Shown: positions 6,709 to 15,795 of the stretch, piece by piece
Position numbering within the stretch: the stretch's first letter is position 1
Layout: every line of letters begins with the position of its first letter
Assembly (NCBI GenBank): GCA_904501675.1
Contig: CAJGCL010000006.1
Location: 1-31,759 of the forward strand
From: Clostridiaceae bacterium
GTDB taxonomy: Bacteria > Bacillota > Clostridia > Oscillospirales > Acutalibacteraceae
Direction: 5' to 3'
Length of the DNA: 31,759 bases
The notes under the pieces: model-generated
The model's database searches: none
What the model was told of the DNA's origin: nothing
Seen by the model: only the letters and a program-made list of their open reading frames with translations
Translations under genes and position numbers: made by a program

Positions 6709-9198
6709 TTAATCCAAATTGTGTCTTATAGCAGCCGCAACCTGAGCCTGAACAGTAGAATCATTTGGTGCCTGTGTTACAGGAGCCTGAACAGTAGTTG
6801 CTGGCTGCGTAGTTACAGTTGTTGGCGGAACGGTTGTTGGTGGTGCTATAGTCGTAGCAGGCTTAGTTGTTGAAGGCGCTGTTGTTGAAACCTCTGTGGT
6901 TGTTGCGGTATTAGGTATAACATCCGGAATACCCTGACCAATACCATTTCTGATTGCACAATCCTTACATTTCGAAGGAACGTTATTTGATTTATAATAG
7001 CCTGTTGCCTTTTCTGCACATTTATCTGTAGCAATATCACCTGAAATTTTACAGAATGTTCTTGCAACAACACCACTTGCAGTCGGGAACGAAAGGCTGT
7101 CAAGGTCTTTATGAGCAGCATTCATAACCTTGCTGTAAAGCTTACCGGCAGGATTACCATTACGTGTTGAAATAGCTTCGGGAATATCGTATCCATACCA
7201 ACATGCAGCTACGTAGTATGGTGTGCCACCAACATACCAACGGTCATACTCATTAGTAGTTGTACCCGTTTTACTGAAGTTTGTAAATCCGCTAACACCA
7301 TAACCACTACCTGTTCCTCGTGTTGAAACAGTTTTAAGAAGCTCTCTCATAACGCCTGCTGTTCTTTCAGTAATCACCTGATCACCTTCATCATCACCCG
7401 CTTTAAGAAGAACCTCAGTACCATCATTATTGGTTACTTTATAGTATGAATAGGGCTTATAATAATAGCCGTTATTTCCAAAAATTGCGTACGCGGCCGC
7501 CATTTCAAGCGTTGTTACGCCTTCGCTCATACCACCAACACAGATTGAAGAATAGTTTCCATCATAATCAGGGTCATTTTCATCAGTAACAAGATGTTTA
7601 AAATGAAGATCCTCAGAAAGAAAATCGAAACAGGGACTGATACCTAAACGACGAACAATCTGAGCAGGAACTGTATTAAGAGACTGCTGGAGTGCATATT
7701 GAACAGTAACAAACTGATCCGGCTTACCTGCGTTGCCACCATAGTTAACAGGCCAACGTGATGAACCCATCCTAATACCATAGTTCTGCACCATTGTTGA
7801 CCAAGTAACAAGTCCATTTTCAACTGCAGGAGCAAAAACAGACAATGGTTTTATTGATGAACCTGGCTGACGTGGTGAATTACAAGCTCTATTAAGTCCA
7901 CGGAAGCTTTCTTTCTCACCTGCTCCACCTACCATTGCAACAACTCTGCCATTGTAGTCCATAATAGTCATAGCAGCCTGTGCAGCAGGATCATCTTCAG
8001 TGCTTTCTTTTTCAGGCATCGTTTCACGGTTAATAAAAACTTTTTCTGCAGCCTTTTGAACATCAAGGTCAACTGCTGTATAAATTCTTAAGCCACCAAA
8101 GAAAACCTTACGCCAAGCCTCGTTGTATGTTAACTCGTACTCAACCATAAGATCTTCAATAACCTGGTCGATAACATACTCAACATAATAAGAGGATTTA
8201 CCATCTTCTTCAGTACCGCTTACTTTAACATCATCCTCTGTATATTCTTTTTCATCTTTTTCTTCGTCCTTCGTTACTTGACTACCTTTATAGTTTTCAC
8301 TATTGGTAAAAACGAGCTCAAAATCAAGCGCTTCCTCATATTCTTTCTGAGTAATTGATTCATTGTCTCTCATACAGGTGAGGCAATATCTCTGTCTACC
8401 CATATTGCCATCCTCGTCCTTATCAAGTAAAGCGGAGAGACCATCCTTAGTTAACGGATCGAATGTGGCGGGAGCCTTTGTAATAGAAGCAATTGTTGCA
8501 CATTCTGCTGTATTCAAATCCTCAACATTTTTGCCAAAATAAATTTCAGCTGCAGTTTTTATACCATAACAACCATTACCTAAATAAATAGTATTCAAAT
8601 AGAACTCCATAATGGTCTTCTTGTGATAAAACCGCTCAACATTAAGTGCATTAAGTATCTCGTAGAACTTTCGGGAAACTGTTCGACCATTTTCCTTTGT
8701 AACGTTTTTGATAAGCTGCTGAGTTATTGTTGAAGCACCGCGCTCAAAACCGGAGCCAACAACACCTAATATAGTTCCGTACCAGTCAACGCCCTGATGT
8801 TCTTCAAAACGTTTATCTTCAAGGTCACGGAAAGCATCAACCATATCCTGTGGAATGTCATCATATTCTATCCACACACGGTTTTCTGCACCATGAAGAC
8901 GCAAAAGCTCAACAAGCTCTTTGTTAGAATCATAAGCATAAATAATACTTGTTTGCGCTTGATTTGCTTTATAAATATCAAGATCGACCTTTTTATCTCC
9001 CTCAATATATTCCACAGCAAAGTTATAAACATAACCGCAGGCAACAGTACCGCATATAAGTGCAATACTGCACACAACAATTGCAACGCGCGCAAACTTT
9101 TTAAGCAAAGGGCGTTCTTTTTTTGGTTTGCGCTGTTTTTTTACCTTAGACTCATTCTTTTTGAAAATCTTTGGTAAACTCAAGCGTTTTTCTTTCAT
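6709..9198 (-). CDS. Class A penicillin-binding protein (PBP1A type, bifunctional)
   Basis: Polymerises and cross-links peptidoglycan at the outer face of the membrane. The 829 residues hold a basic cytoplasmic tail (1-35) and one membrane anchor (about 36-60). The GT51 transglycosylase follows, with Glu127 in LEDKRFEEHQG, then RGASTITQQLIKN and FYLNTIYLGNGCYGI. The transpeptidase has SSIK (Ser447), SLN (506-508) and KTG (643-645), so both activities look intact. An acidic insert rich in D/E/K lies at about 310-335. After the catalytic domain comes a four-Cys segment (FCKISGDIATDKC ... CKDC) and a roughly 60-residue Thr/Pro-rich tail, probably a wall-spanning linker. The ribosome site is AAGGAGG. 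It sits in a run of envelope genes. Confidence 0.95.
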   Translation of the reverse strand: MKEKRLSLPKIFKKNESKVKKQRKPKKERPLLKKFARVAIVVCSIALICGTVACGYVYNFAVEYIEGDKKVDLDIYKANQAQTSIIYAYDSNKELVELLRLHGAENRVWIEYDDIPQDMVDAFRDLEDKRFEEHQGVDWYGTILGVVGSGFERGASTITQQLIKNVTKENGRTVSRKFYEILNALNVERFYHKKTIMEFYLNTIYLGNGCYGIKTAAEIYFGKNVEDLNTAECATIASITKAPATFDPLTKDGLSALLDKDEDGNMGRQRYCLTCMRDNESITQKEYEEALDFELVFTNSENYKGSQVTKDEEKDEKEYTEDDVKVSGTEEDGKSSYYVEYVIDQVIEDLMVEYELTYNEAWRKVFFGGLRIYTAVDLDVQKAAEKVFINRETMPEKESTEDDPAAQAAMTIMDYNGRVVAMVGGAGEKESFRGLNRACNSPRQPGSSIKPLSVFAPAVENGLVTWSTMVQNYGIRMGSSRWPVNYGGNAGKPDQFVTVQYALQQSLNTVPAQIVRRLGISPCFDFLSEDLHFKHLVTDENDPDYDGNYSSICVGGMSEGVTTLEMAAAYAIFGNNGYYYKPYSYYKVTNNDGTEVLLKAGDDEGDQVITERTAGVMRELLKTVSTRGTGSGYGVSGFTNFSKTGTTTNEYDRWYVGGTPYYVAACWYGYDIPEAISTRNGNPAGKLYSKVMNAAHKDLDSLSFPTASGVVARTFCKISGDIATDKCAEKATGYYKSNNVPSKCKDCAIRNGIGQGIPDVIPNTATTTEVSTTAPSTTKPATTIAPPTTVPPTTVTTQPATTVQAPVTQAPNDSTVQAQVAAAIRHNLD

Positions 9199-9244
9199 TC
9201 AGGAATCCTCCTTTAGAATAGAGTTTATATTACAACGAAACAGT

Positions 9245-9955
9245 TTATGCCATATTCATAACAACTGTTTCAGCGACTGCCATATCAAAAGGTGTTGTTA
9301 ATTTTATATTAACATCCGAACCTTCGACAAGTTTTACTCTGTATCCTCTGTCAGCAAATATTGAGGCAACATCAGTATATTCACCCAATTCACTTTCAGA
9401 CAAGGAATTTATAAGATTATTGAGTTCGAAAAGTTTAAAACTTTGCGGTGTCTGCACCCTGTAGAGTTCTGCTCTGTGAAGATGCTCCGTAAAAAATTGC
9501 CCTGTTGAACTTCTTATTACAGAATCATATACAGGCATTACCGTATTACAAGCACCATACTCTTTAACAGCCTCAATATTATCTTTAATAATTCTTGAGT
9601 CTATAAATGGTCTAACAGCATCATGTGTAAGAATAACATCATCATCACATATATTAAACCGTTCAGTTAAAAATTTACAACCATTTTTGACTGAATTATT
9701 TCTATTTGTTCCACCCGGAATAATGAAAATATTATTCGTTGAAATTCCATATTCAAGCAAGGTGGCTTTTGTGTACTCAACCCAATCAACAGGACAACAT
9801 ATAACACCTGCCCTAAATAAGCCAAAATCCTCGAAATTTCGAACAGTACGAACAAGAATTGGTGTATCTCCGATTTTAAGAAACTGTTTTGGAAGCTCTG
9901 GCGATTTCATTCTTGAGCCAATACCACCGGCAAGAATCATATAATATAAATTCAT
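9245..9955 (-). CDS. IspD/TarI-family cytidylyltransferase (TarI-like)
   Basis: Transfers CMP from CTP to a sugar-alcohol phosphate. The 236-residue protein has the nucleotide-binding N-terminus ILAGGIGSRMKSPELPKQF, then IIPGGTNRNNSVKNG, HDAVRPF and VQTPQSF. All fit the IspD/TarI family at normal length (about 230). The wording IIPGG..RN.S and the replacement of P-A-A-G by L-A-G-G are closer to ribitol-5-phosphate cytidylyltransferase TarI than to methylerythritol-phosphate enzyme IspD. The neighbour 10 bp upstream is a polyprenyl-phosphate sugar transferase, which also favours a surface-polymer role. IspD function in isoprenoid synthesis cannot be excluded without knowing whether another ispD exists. 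It is separated from the downstream PBP gene by 46 bp. Confidence 0.82.
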   Translation of the reverse strand: MNLYYMILAGGIGSRMKSPELPKQFLKIGDTPILVRTVRNFEDFGLFRAGVICCPVDWVEYTKATLLEYGISTNNIFIIPGGTNRNNSVKNGCKFLTERFNICDDDVILTHDAVRPFIDSRIIKDNIEAVKEYGACNTVMPVYDSVIRSSTGQFFTEHLHRAELYRVQTPQSFKLFELNNLINSLSESELGEYTDVASIFADRGYRVKLVEGSDVNIKLTTPFDMAVAETVVMNMA

Positions 9956-9965
9956 ATTAATTCCC

Positions 9966-11330
9966 TTATTTTTTATTTTCTTTAGTTTTGGTTTTTTTTC
10001 TCACATCAAAACCTTCAGTACTCTCTTTTTTAAACAAGATCTTAAATGTCATAATAATGAGTTTTAAATCAAGGAGAAGAGAATAGTTCTGTATATAAAT
10101 TAAATCCATTTTTAATTTATTGTATGCAGATGTATTATATTTACCAAAAACCTGAGCATAGCCCGTAAGACCACCCTTAACCTTGTATCTGTTAACGAAC
10201 TCCGGAATCTGCTCAGAATACTCAGTAACATGCTCAATTCTCTCAGGTCTGGGACCAACAACAGACATTTCGCCTTTGAGAATATTAAATAACTGAGGCA
10301 GCTCATCCAATCTGAAACTTCTGATTATCTTACCGATAGGTGTAATACGTTTATCGTTATCAACTGCGGGTTGAGGACCATCTTTTTCCGCATCAACAAC
10401 CATACTTCTAAACTTAATAATATCGAACGTTTTTAAATCTTTGGTGCAACGCTTCTGTTTATAAAAAACCGGACCTCTGTCATAAAGCTTTATTGCTAGC
10501 GCAACAAGAAGCATAATTGGTGAAAAAACAATAATTCCAAAAAGGGAAATCAGAATATCAATAAACCTTTTAACTGCTCTTTGTTCAACCGTAAGACCTG
10601 TTGAGGAACACTTCATAATCGGTGAATCAAAATAAGTAATATCGGAAGCACTTCTTATAATAATGTCAGAAATTTTCGGAATAACATAAACCACTTTATT
10701 CTGTTGATAACAGTATTTAAGGATATCATTACGAAGTCTTGCGGGAACATCACAAATAATCACACCTTCGTAGCGATCCACTTTTTGAATAAGACTATCA
10801 AAACCTTCATCAACATTAGCTGACTCTGAAATAACAAATTTGTCTTCCATCTTACTCATTTTGTATACAATCTCTGTTGCAAGATGACTACCATAAATGA
10901 TAATTAACTTTTCAGGCGGACTCAAGGTATAAACAACCTTCGACGAGAGAAACGCCCAACCTATAAGAGCAATAATTTCAAGAAGAATAATTGCAAGCAT
11001 CCCACCAATCGGAGCAATAACCGCTTCGATAAGACAAATTTGCGCATAAGCAATTGCATTTGAGAAAAGTAGTGCTATTGATTCGTAAATAATAATTTCA
11101 CTCTTTCTCAGTTTATCAATCTTAAACATTCCCATGATAAGGCTTGTAACAAATAAAACTGCAAAATATTCAACTGTTATAAATAACTTGCCCTTGTCAT
11201 CATACGGAAACCTAAAAAATGGATTGTAAAAATCCTGCCATATAAAATAGTAGATATACGTTGAAACAAGACAAAACAATGTTATTGCAGTTCCTCGTAT
11301 AGTGGTACGATACTGTTCGATCTTTTTCAT
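9966..11330 (-). CDS. Polyprenyl-phosphate sugar-1-phosphate transferase (WcaJ/WbaP type)
   Basis: Starts a repeat unit of exopolysaccharide or another surface glycan by placing a sugar-1-phosphate on undecaprenyl phosphate at the membrane. The 454-residue chain has four N-terminal membrane segments (about 12-140), a cytoplasmic domain (about 150-240, beginning IIIYGSHLATEIV), another hydrophobic segment (IDILISLFGIIVFSPIMLL), and the bacterial sugar-transferase catalytic domain. The latter shows KQKRCTKDLKTFDIIKFRSM, FRLDELPQLFNILKGEMSVVGPRPE (catalytic Asp-Glu pair) and YKVKGGLTGYAQV. A basic Lys-rich tail ends it. Ribosome site GAGG. The cytidylyltransferase gene follows by 10 bp, so a shared glycan pathway is likely. 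Which sugar is used is not visible. Confidence 0.9.
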   Translation of the reverse strand: MKKIEQYRTTIRGTAITLFCLVSTYIYYFIWQDFYNPFFRFPYDDKGKLFITVEYFAVLFVTSLIMGMFKIDKLRKSEIIIYESIALLFSNAIAYAQICLIEAVIAPIGGMLAIILLEIIALIGWAFLSSKVVYTLSPPEKLIIIYGSHLATEIVYKMSKMEDKFVISESANVDEGFDSLIQKVDRYEGVIICDVPARLRNDILKYCYQQNKVVYVIPKISDIIIRSASDITYFDSPIMKCSSTGLTVEQRAVKRFIDILISLFGIIVFSPIMLLVALAIKLYDRGPVFYKQKRCTKDLKTFDIIKFRSMVVDAEKDGPQPAVDNDKRITPIGKIIRSFRLDELPQLFNILKGEMSVVGPRPERIEHVTEYSEQIPEFVNRYKVKGGLTGYAQVFGKYNTSAYNKLKMDLIYIQNYSLLLDLKLIIMTFKILFKKESTEGFDVRKKTKTKENKK

Positions 11331-11404
11331 ATAACCTCACAAAAGATAGCGGACTTGCAAATCCGAAAATAGTTTGAATACATTTATAGAAAGGAGGACT
11401 TTCT

Positions 11405-12073
11405 ATGAATATATTCGCGCTTTTAAGCAATATAATCTGTTTTATTCTGCATGTTACTGACGCTGATAATTTCCCTAAACCACTTTCAAAAAAAGAAGAA
11501 ACCAAAGCAATAGAGGAAATGAAAAACGGCAATGATGAAGCCAAAAAATTATTAATAGAACATAATCTCCGACTAGTGGCTCATGTTGTAAAAAAATATT
11601 ATACGCAAACAGATTACGATGATTTAATTTCTATTGGAACAATAGGACTAATAAAAGGCATAAACAGCTTTAATCCCGATAAAAATGCAAAGCTGGCAAC
11701 ATATTGTGCGCGATGTATCGAAAATGAAATCCTGATGCATTTCCGCTCAACAAAAAAACAAACAGGCGAAATATCATTTGACGAACCAATTGACACAGAC
11801 AGTGAAGGAAACCCATTAACTCTTATGGATGTAATAGCCATTGAAGATACTATAGTTGACGATATTGATACAAAAAACAAATTAATAAAAATGATTAATA
11901 TCATAAGAAACATGCCAGAAAATCGGGATAAAGAAATACTAATTCTTCGATATGGCTTAAACGGGAAACCGCCACTAACACAAAGGGAAGTTGCGAAAAA
12001 AATGAAAATCTCTCGTTCATATGTATCCCGTATAGAAAAAAGAATACTAACCGATTTTAAAAATTTACTCTGA
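11405..12073 (+). CDS. sigK: Sporulation sigma factor K, intact, with pro-sequence
   Basis: Directs late mother-cell transcription in endospore formation. The 222-residue protein has region 2 motifs NLRLVAHVVKKYY, DLISIGTIGLIKGI and ARCIENEILMHFRS, and the region 4 helix-turn-helix TQREVAKKMKISRSYVSRIEKR. Both agree closely with SigK and run without interruption, so no skin-type element splits the gene. The first 20 or so residues (MNIFALLSNIICFILHVTDA) are hydrophobic and precede FPKPLS, equivalent to the Bacillus pro-sigma-K pro-peptide that is cleaved by SpoIVFB. Ribosome site AAAGGAGGA. The gene is divergent from the sugar transferase (74 bp, containing a CGGA/TCCG hairpin at about 11350-11365) and its 3' end overlaps the converging gene by 9 bp. 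Confidence 0.92.
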   Translation: MNIFALLSNIICFILHVTDADNFPKPLSKKEETKAIEEMKNGNDEAKKLLIEHNLRLVAHVVKKYYTQTDYDDLISIGTIGLIKGINSFNPDKNAKLATYCARCIENEILMHFRSTKKQTGEISFDEPIDTDSEGNPLTLMDVIAIEDTIVDDIDTKNKLIKMINIIRNMPENRDKEILILRYGLNGKPPLTQREVAKKMKISRSYVSRIEKRILTDFKNLL

Positions 12074-15000
12074 CCGTGCAGATAATGTAATCTGATACCT
12101 TATAGGTGAACCATGTTCATCCACAGAGCATATAAGAGCAACATTGAATTTTTTATATTGTTCTAAATTATGACCGGATTTAATTCTTAAATCAAAGAAT
12201 GTTATATCAAGGCTCATTTTAACTTGAGAAATTTTTTCCTGAAGAAGCGTTAGATCATCAGGATGAATATATCCCATAATAGTACTAATCGCTTCGTTAG
12301 AATAAACGTTAAAAATGTTGTGGCCCAATATTTCTGTGGCATTTGGTGTAATACTAAGTCTTTGTCTTTGGATATCATAAATCATCCATATCATACCACT
12401 GTTAAGAATTCCATAAAAAGCAATAGAAGGGTCAAGTTCATTAATAACTCTATTTTTAGCTACAGGTTTTGAAATAGCAGTTTTACTTCTCTTTTTATAA
12501 TCACCGACAAGAGACTGAAGACCTTTAATAGCAGGCTCACTGTGTGAAAAATCTGAAAAGCCGCCATTAAACATCATTTCCTTCTCATAATTTGAAACTT
12601 CGCTCGGAACTGTAACATCACTAACAAATTTTTTTAGTATTGCCAATGTATCTGCGCAATATTTGATGTTACCGTTTGAACAAACCGCATGTGCAATATA
12701 TTCTGATTTAACAACATATCTGTCAAATAAGTCATAGATATGACAATAGTTGTGAATATACCTGGCACCTAATAAATACACGCCTAAACCAAAACCAAGT
12801 TTATGGATATAATTTGAGAAATTTTTCAACCTATTGATATTCAGATCATCAAGAACATATTGAGGTAAAAGGATTGTAAGGTTTATTCCGGTGCAATCAT
12901 TTTCCTCTTTAAATGTTTTCAATTCTTGAAGAAGTGATGGTAAATCATCCTTTTTAAACAATGTATATATTGATACGGGTGGCGTTGACTTACCTTGGTT
13001 TCTAAGACCAATCAACATATACATAAGACTCTTTATGGAAACAATGCTTAAATTTTTAGCGTTTTTATCATTAATATTTATTTCAAAAAAAGCCTCAGCA
13101 GAAAGGATATTAGTTGAACTGAAAGTGTTATATGGAATATAGTCATAACATACTAACGAACCGGTTTTTGCGTCAACAACAGGATAAAAAGATGGTTCAT
13201 AATCATCTTTTGACCTATCTATGTTAATGTTCTTATCTGTTACAGAAAAAGAGGCAAGATTTTGCATATTTGAATTAAAAAACGCATACGAACTGTCGCC
13301 GTTCATTTTTGCAGTTTTAGCAGCATACTCAGATGCAATCGCAAGACTCTTAAAATCTTTACCATCATTAGGATACCTTGCAATACCCATTGATGCGGTA
13401 AACACGCCTGATTCAGTTGCAGTTTTATATGGCTTTTTAAGAAGATTATGCAGGTTTTCAATAAATACAGCAGCCTCGGCCTGATTTGTAATATTTTTTA
13501 CAAATAAGTAGAATTTATCTGAGGCGGCCTTGCCAATAATCTTATCGATAGATGAAACACTTCTTAATTTTGAAGCAAACTCCTTGATAAGAACATTACC
13601 GTATTCGTAACCAAAAAGATTGTTGCAGGTACTCATATTATCAATGTCAATATGAATAAGAAGATTTTTGGTTTGTATATTATCTCTGAGATATGAGTTA
13701 ACATCAATCTCAAATTGTTTTTGAAGCGGAAGTCCAGTTAAAGAATCTGTTACACCAAATCCACGCTTAATATCAGTAAGCATTTCATCGTTGTCATATA
13801 CGTTAAAAACGCCGTTAAGGCCAATGAGATTATCATCATCATCGCATTTGAAGATAATAAAGCCAACAGCAAGATACTCTTCCCCATCTTTAACAACACG
13901 AAATTCAACTCGAGTTTTTCTTTTACCGGCTTTACATAATTCTGAAAATGCATCAATATTGACCTTTGCAGCAAACCTTGCTGCATCTGCCGGATGACAT
14001 AATCTCAAGCATTGTGAAATAGCTTCTGTAAAGTTTTTGGGAACATAAGGAAAAAGCCAGGTCCACTCACCACGAACAACATTAAAGTAACCTTTTTTTA
14101 TGTTTGCTTCAAAAATAATATCATGGCCGGCGAGAACGCTTTCTTCACACTCTGAAAATTTACTTTCTTTTGGTATATCTGTTAATGAAGCGGCATCTAC
14201 CGGTGGAATTGAACTCTCAGGCAGCTTAGGGGTATCACTCTTGAATTCTCTTTCAATTTTTGCAAATTCAGGCAGAACAGCTTCAAAACATTTCAAAAGC
14301 TTAGGTGAAAACTGACCGCAACCACCTGAAACAATTAAATCAACAGCTTCTTCGTGAGTAATAGCGGATTTATACGGTCTGTGGCTTGTAAGAGCATCGT
14401 AACAGTCGCAAACAGCAACAATCTGAGCAGAAATTGGTGTTTCATCACCAACAAGCCCTTCCGGATAACCCCTACCATCCCATCTTTCATGGTGGTAGTG
14501 GCAAATTTCTTGGCAATACTTGAAATAAGGATTTTCTGCATCAATACCATCAAGCATATTAAGAAGTGCATAACCACGTGTTGTATGAGTTTTCATAATT
14601 TCAAACTCATCTTGAGTAAGTCTGCCCGGTTTAAGCATAATAGCGTCAGGTATAGCAATTTTACCAATATCATGAACAGATGAGGCATAATAGATATACT
14701 CAGCCTGTTCCTTTGTTATGTTATATTCGGGACAAGATGCAATAACAGAATCTAAAAGCGCCTTTGTAAAAAAACGAATTCTTTTAATATGTTGACCTGA
14801 TTCAAGGTCTCGGCTTTCAATAGCTGCAACAAGAAGTTCAACAAGATCGTAGTTGATTGCTTGCATCCTTGCATTCTGTTCTTTAAGTTTATTAGTTTGA
14901 TTTAAAATTCTTTTAGTATGAATTTGAGTAAGGTTGTATATTTGGAATTTCAACTGACGAATTTCCGCAATATTCTGAAAACGCCTATAAGCCAACTCGT

Positions 15001-15331
15001 AATCAAATTGTTCAGGAAATACGTCATAAGCAAATGATGCAAAACCTGATTTTTCAAACTCATACATTGCATCAAATGATGTAAAAAGAATAGGAATTTC
15101 TGCAAAAAGTCCTGCTTCAGAAAGTTTAGAAAGAATCCAGCTTGATTCCTTTGTGTGAGGCATTTCATCCATAACAAAACAAACATTTTTATTAGAATAA
15201 AAATCAATGTCTGTCCATGATTCTGAAGAATAAGTGCACATACTTAAATTTGAATTTAAATCAAGCATTTCAATTAAACGAGAATGCTTTTCTTTGGAGT
15301 CAGTAAAAAAGATAACTGAACTGTTCTTCAA
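12065..15331 (-). CDS. Multi-domain signalling protein: REC-like, HD-GYP, PAS, degenerate GGDEF, degenerate EAL, PAS
   Basis: A cytoplasmic c-di-GMP-related hub of about 1088 residues. Domains in order: a divergent receiver (about 1-120; FVMDEMP keeps a possible phospho-Asp, but the KP pair is replaced by FPEQ); coiled coil (about 125-165); HD-GYP phosphodiesterase (about 165-350) with HD at 220-221, then HHERWDGRGYP (GYP from 288), apparently active; a PAS-like segment (about 395-525); a GGDEF-fold domain where the signature is GKAASDKF (600-607), so not a working cyclase; an EAL-like domain without the catalytic ExLxR; and a C-terminal PAS (about 965-1088). The TTG at 15331 is chosen because GAGGTG lies 6 nt upstream; a GTG at 15340 is the alternative. 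It has its own promoter and converges on sigK. Confidence 0.85.
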   Translation of the reverse strand: MKNSSVIFFTDSKEKHSRLIEMLDLNSNLSMCTYSSESWTDIDFYSNKNVCFVMDEMPHTKESSWILSKLSEAGLFAEIPILFTSFDAMYEFEKSGFASFAYDVFPEQFDYELAYRRFQNIAEIRQLKFQIYNLTQIHTKRILNQTNKLKEQNARMQAINYDLVELLVAAIESRDLESGQHIKRIRFFTKALLDSVIASCPEYNITKEQAEYIYYASSVHDIGKIAIPDAIMLKPGRLTQDEFEIMKTHTTRGYALLNMLDGIDAENPYFKYCQEICHYHHERWDGRGYPEGLVGDETPISAQIVAVCDCYDALTSHRPYKSAITHEEAVDLIVSGGCGQFSPKLLKCFEAVLPEFAKIEREFKSDTPKLPESSIPPVDAASLTDIPKESKFSECEESVLAGHDIIFEANIKKGYFNVVRGEWTWLFPYVPKNFTEAISQCLRLCHPADAARFAAKVNIDAFSELCKAGKRKTRVEFRVVKDGEEYLAVGFIIFKCDDDDNLIGLNGVFNVYDNDEMLTDIKRGFGVTDSLTGLPLQKQFEIDVNSYLRDNIQTKNLLIHIDIDNMSTCNNLFGYEYGNVLIKEFASKLRSVSSIDKIIGKAASDKFYLFVKNITNQAEAAVFIENLHNLLKKPYKTATESGVFTASMGIARYPNDGKDFKSLAIASEYAAKTAKMNGDSSYAFFNSNMQNLASFSVTDKNINIDRSKDDYEPSFYPVVDAKTGSLVCYDYIPYNTFSSTNILSAEAFFEININDKNAKNLSIVSIKSLMYMLIGLRNQGKSTPPVSIYTLFKKDDLPSLLQELKTFKEENDCTGINLTILLPQYVLDDLNINRLKNFSNYIHKLGFGLGVYLLGARYIHNYCHIYDLFDRYVVKSEYIAHAVCSNGNIKYCADTLAILKKFVSDVTVPSEVSNYEKEMMFNGGFSDFSHSEPAIKGLQSLVGDYKKRSKTAISKPVAKNRVINELDPSIAFYGILNSGMIWMIYDIQRQRLSITPNATEILGHNIFNVYSNEAISTIMGYIHPDDLTLLQEKISQVKMSLDITFFDLRIKSGHNLEQYKKFNVALICSVDEHGSPIRYQITLSARSE

Positions 15332-15367
15332 GCATACCACCTCAAAACATTGTAATACAACAGTTTG

Positions 15368-15396
15368 ATATTACCATTTCGTATATAAAAAGTCAA
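15368..15396 (-). promoter_or_regulatory. Sigma-A promoter for the HD-GYP hub gene
   Basis: The minus strand has TTGACT (15396-15391), 17 bp, then TAATAT (15373-15368), giving a leader of roughly 30 nt before the GAGGTG ribosome site. Confidence 0.7.
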
Positions 15397-15493
15397 CAAA
15401 TCCATATATAATGTAATATATTGTAACCAAATCAATAAAGTACAAAACGCAAAGTGCAAAGCGAAAAACGACATCTGTAACGCAGTTTTCACC

Positions 15494-15522
15494 TTGACAT
15501 GATAGTTATATTTTGATAAAAT
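15494..15522 (+). promoter_or_regulatory. Sigma-A promoter for tRNA-Ser
   Basis: TTGACA (15494-15499), a 17-bp spacer and TAAAAT (15517-15522), 16 bp before the first base of the mature tRNA. Just upstream, about 15438-15460, is a degenerate GCAAAGTGCAAAGCG simple repeat with no evident function. Confidence 0.85.
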
Positions 15523-15538
15523 ATCGATTGTTAAATAT

Positions 15539-15630
15539 GGAGATGTACCCAAGAGGCTGAAGGGTCCGCACTCGAAATGCGGTAGGTCGTGAACAACGGC
15601 GCAAGAGTTCAAATCTCTTCATCTCCGCCA
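15539..15630 (+). tRNA. tRNA-Ser, anticodon CGA
   Basis: Acceptor GGAGATG pairs with CATCTCC; discriminator G; CCA is encoded at 15628-15630. The anticodon stem-loop GCACTCGAAATGC shows CGA (reads UCG). A long variable arm (about 15581-15603) marks a class II serine tRNA, and the T-arm GAGTTCAAATCTC is normal. It is followed by its own terminator and then a T-arm-copy element. Confidence 0.96.
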
Positions 15631-15670
15631 AATAAACAACTCAACTATACAGTTGGGTTGTTTATTTTAT
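15631..15670 (+). terminator. Terminator of tRNA-Ser
   Basis: A 16-bp stem with G-T pairs (15631-15646 with 15651-15666) beginning directly after the CCA, loop about 4 nt, and T-rich tail. Confidence 0.8.
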
Positions 15671-15686
15671 GGATTTAATGTTACAA

Positions 15687-15790
15687 GAAGAGATTTGAAC
15701 TCCTCTCGGCAAAGCCGAACATAATCAGATTAACGAGCGTACGCGAGTGTGAAAGGCAGAGCCTTTCATATCTCTTTATCTCCACCAAAT
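15687..15790 (+). repeat. tRNA-Ser-associated repeat element (copy A)
   Basis: It begins with a 16-bp perfect inverted copy of the tRNA T-arm (15687-15702 against 15605-15620). Next come a CTCGGCAAAGCCGAACATAA core (from 15705), a GAGCGTACGC hairpin and a GGCAGAGCC hairpin (about 15751-15766). It ends with a direct copy of the tRNA 3' end through CCA (15770-15790, 19 of 21 identical to 15613-15633). A second terminator follows. The same arrangement follows tRNA-Val. Confidence 0.7.
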
Positions 15791-15795
15791 ACAAA

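Noticed and set aside
11331..11404. Sigma-E/sigma-K type promoter before sigK
   Set aside because: A GAATACAT-like stretch is present, but no convincing matching -35 element at the right spacing could be read.
15770..15790. Possible second, truncated tRNA gene after tRNA-Ser
   Set aside because: Only the 3' third of the tRNA is present, with no acceptor partner, D-arm or anticodon arm; it is described as part of the repeat element.
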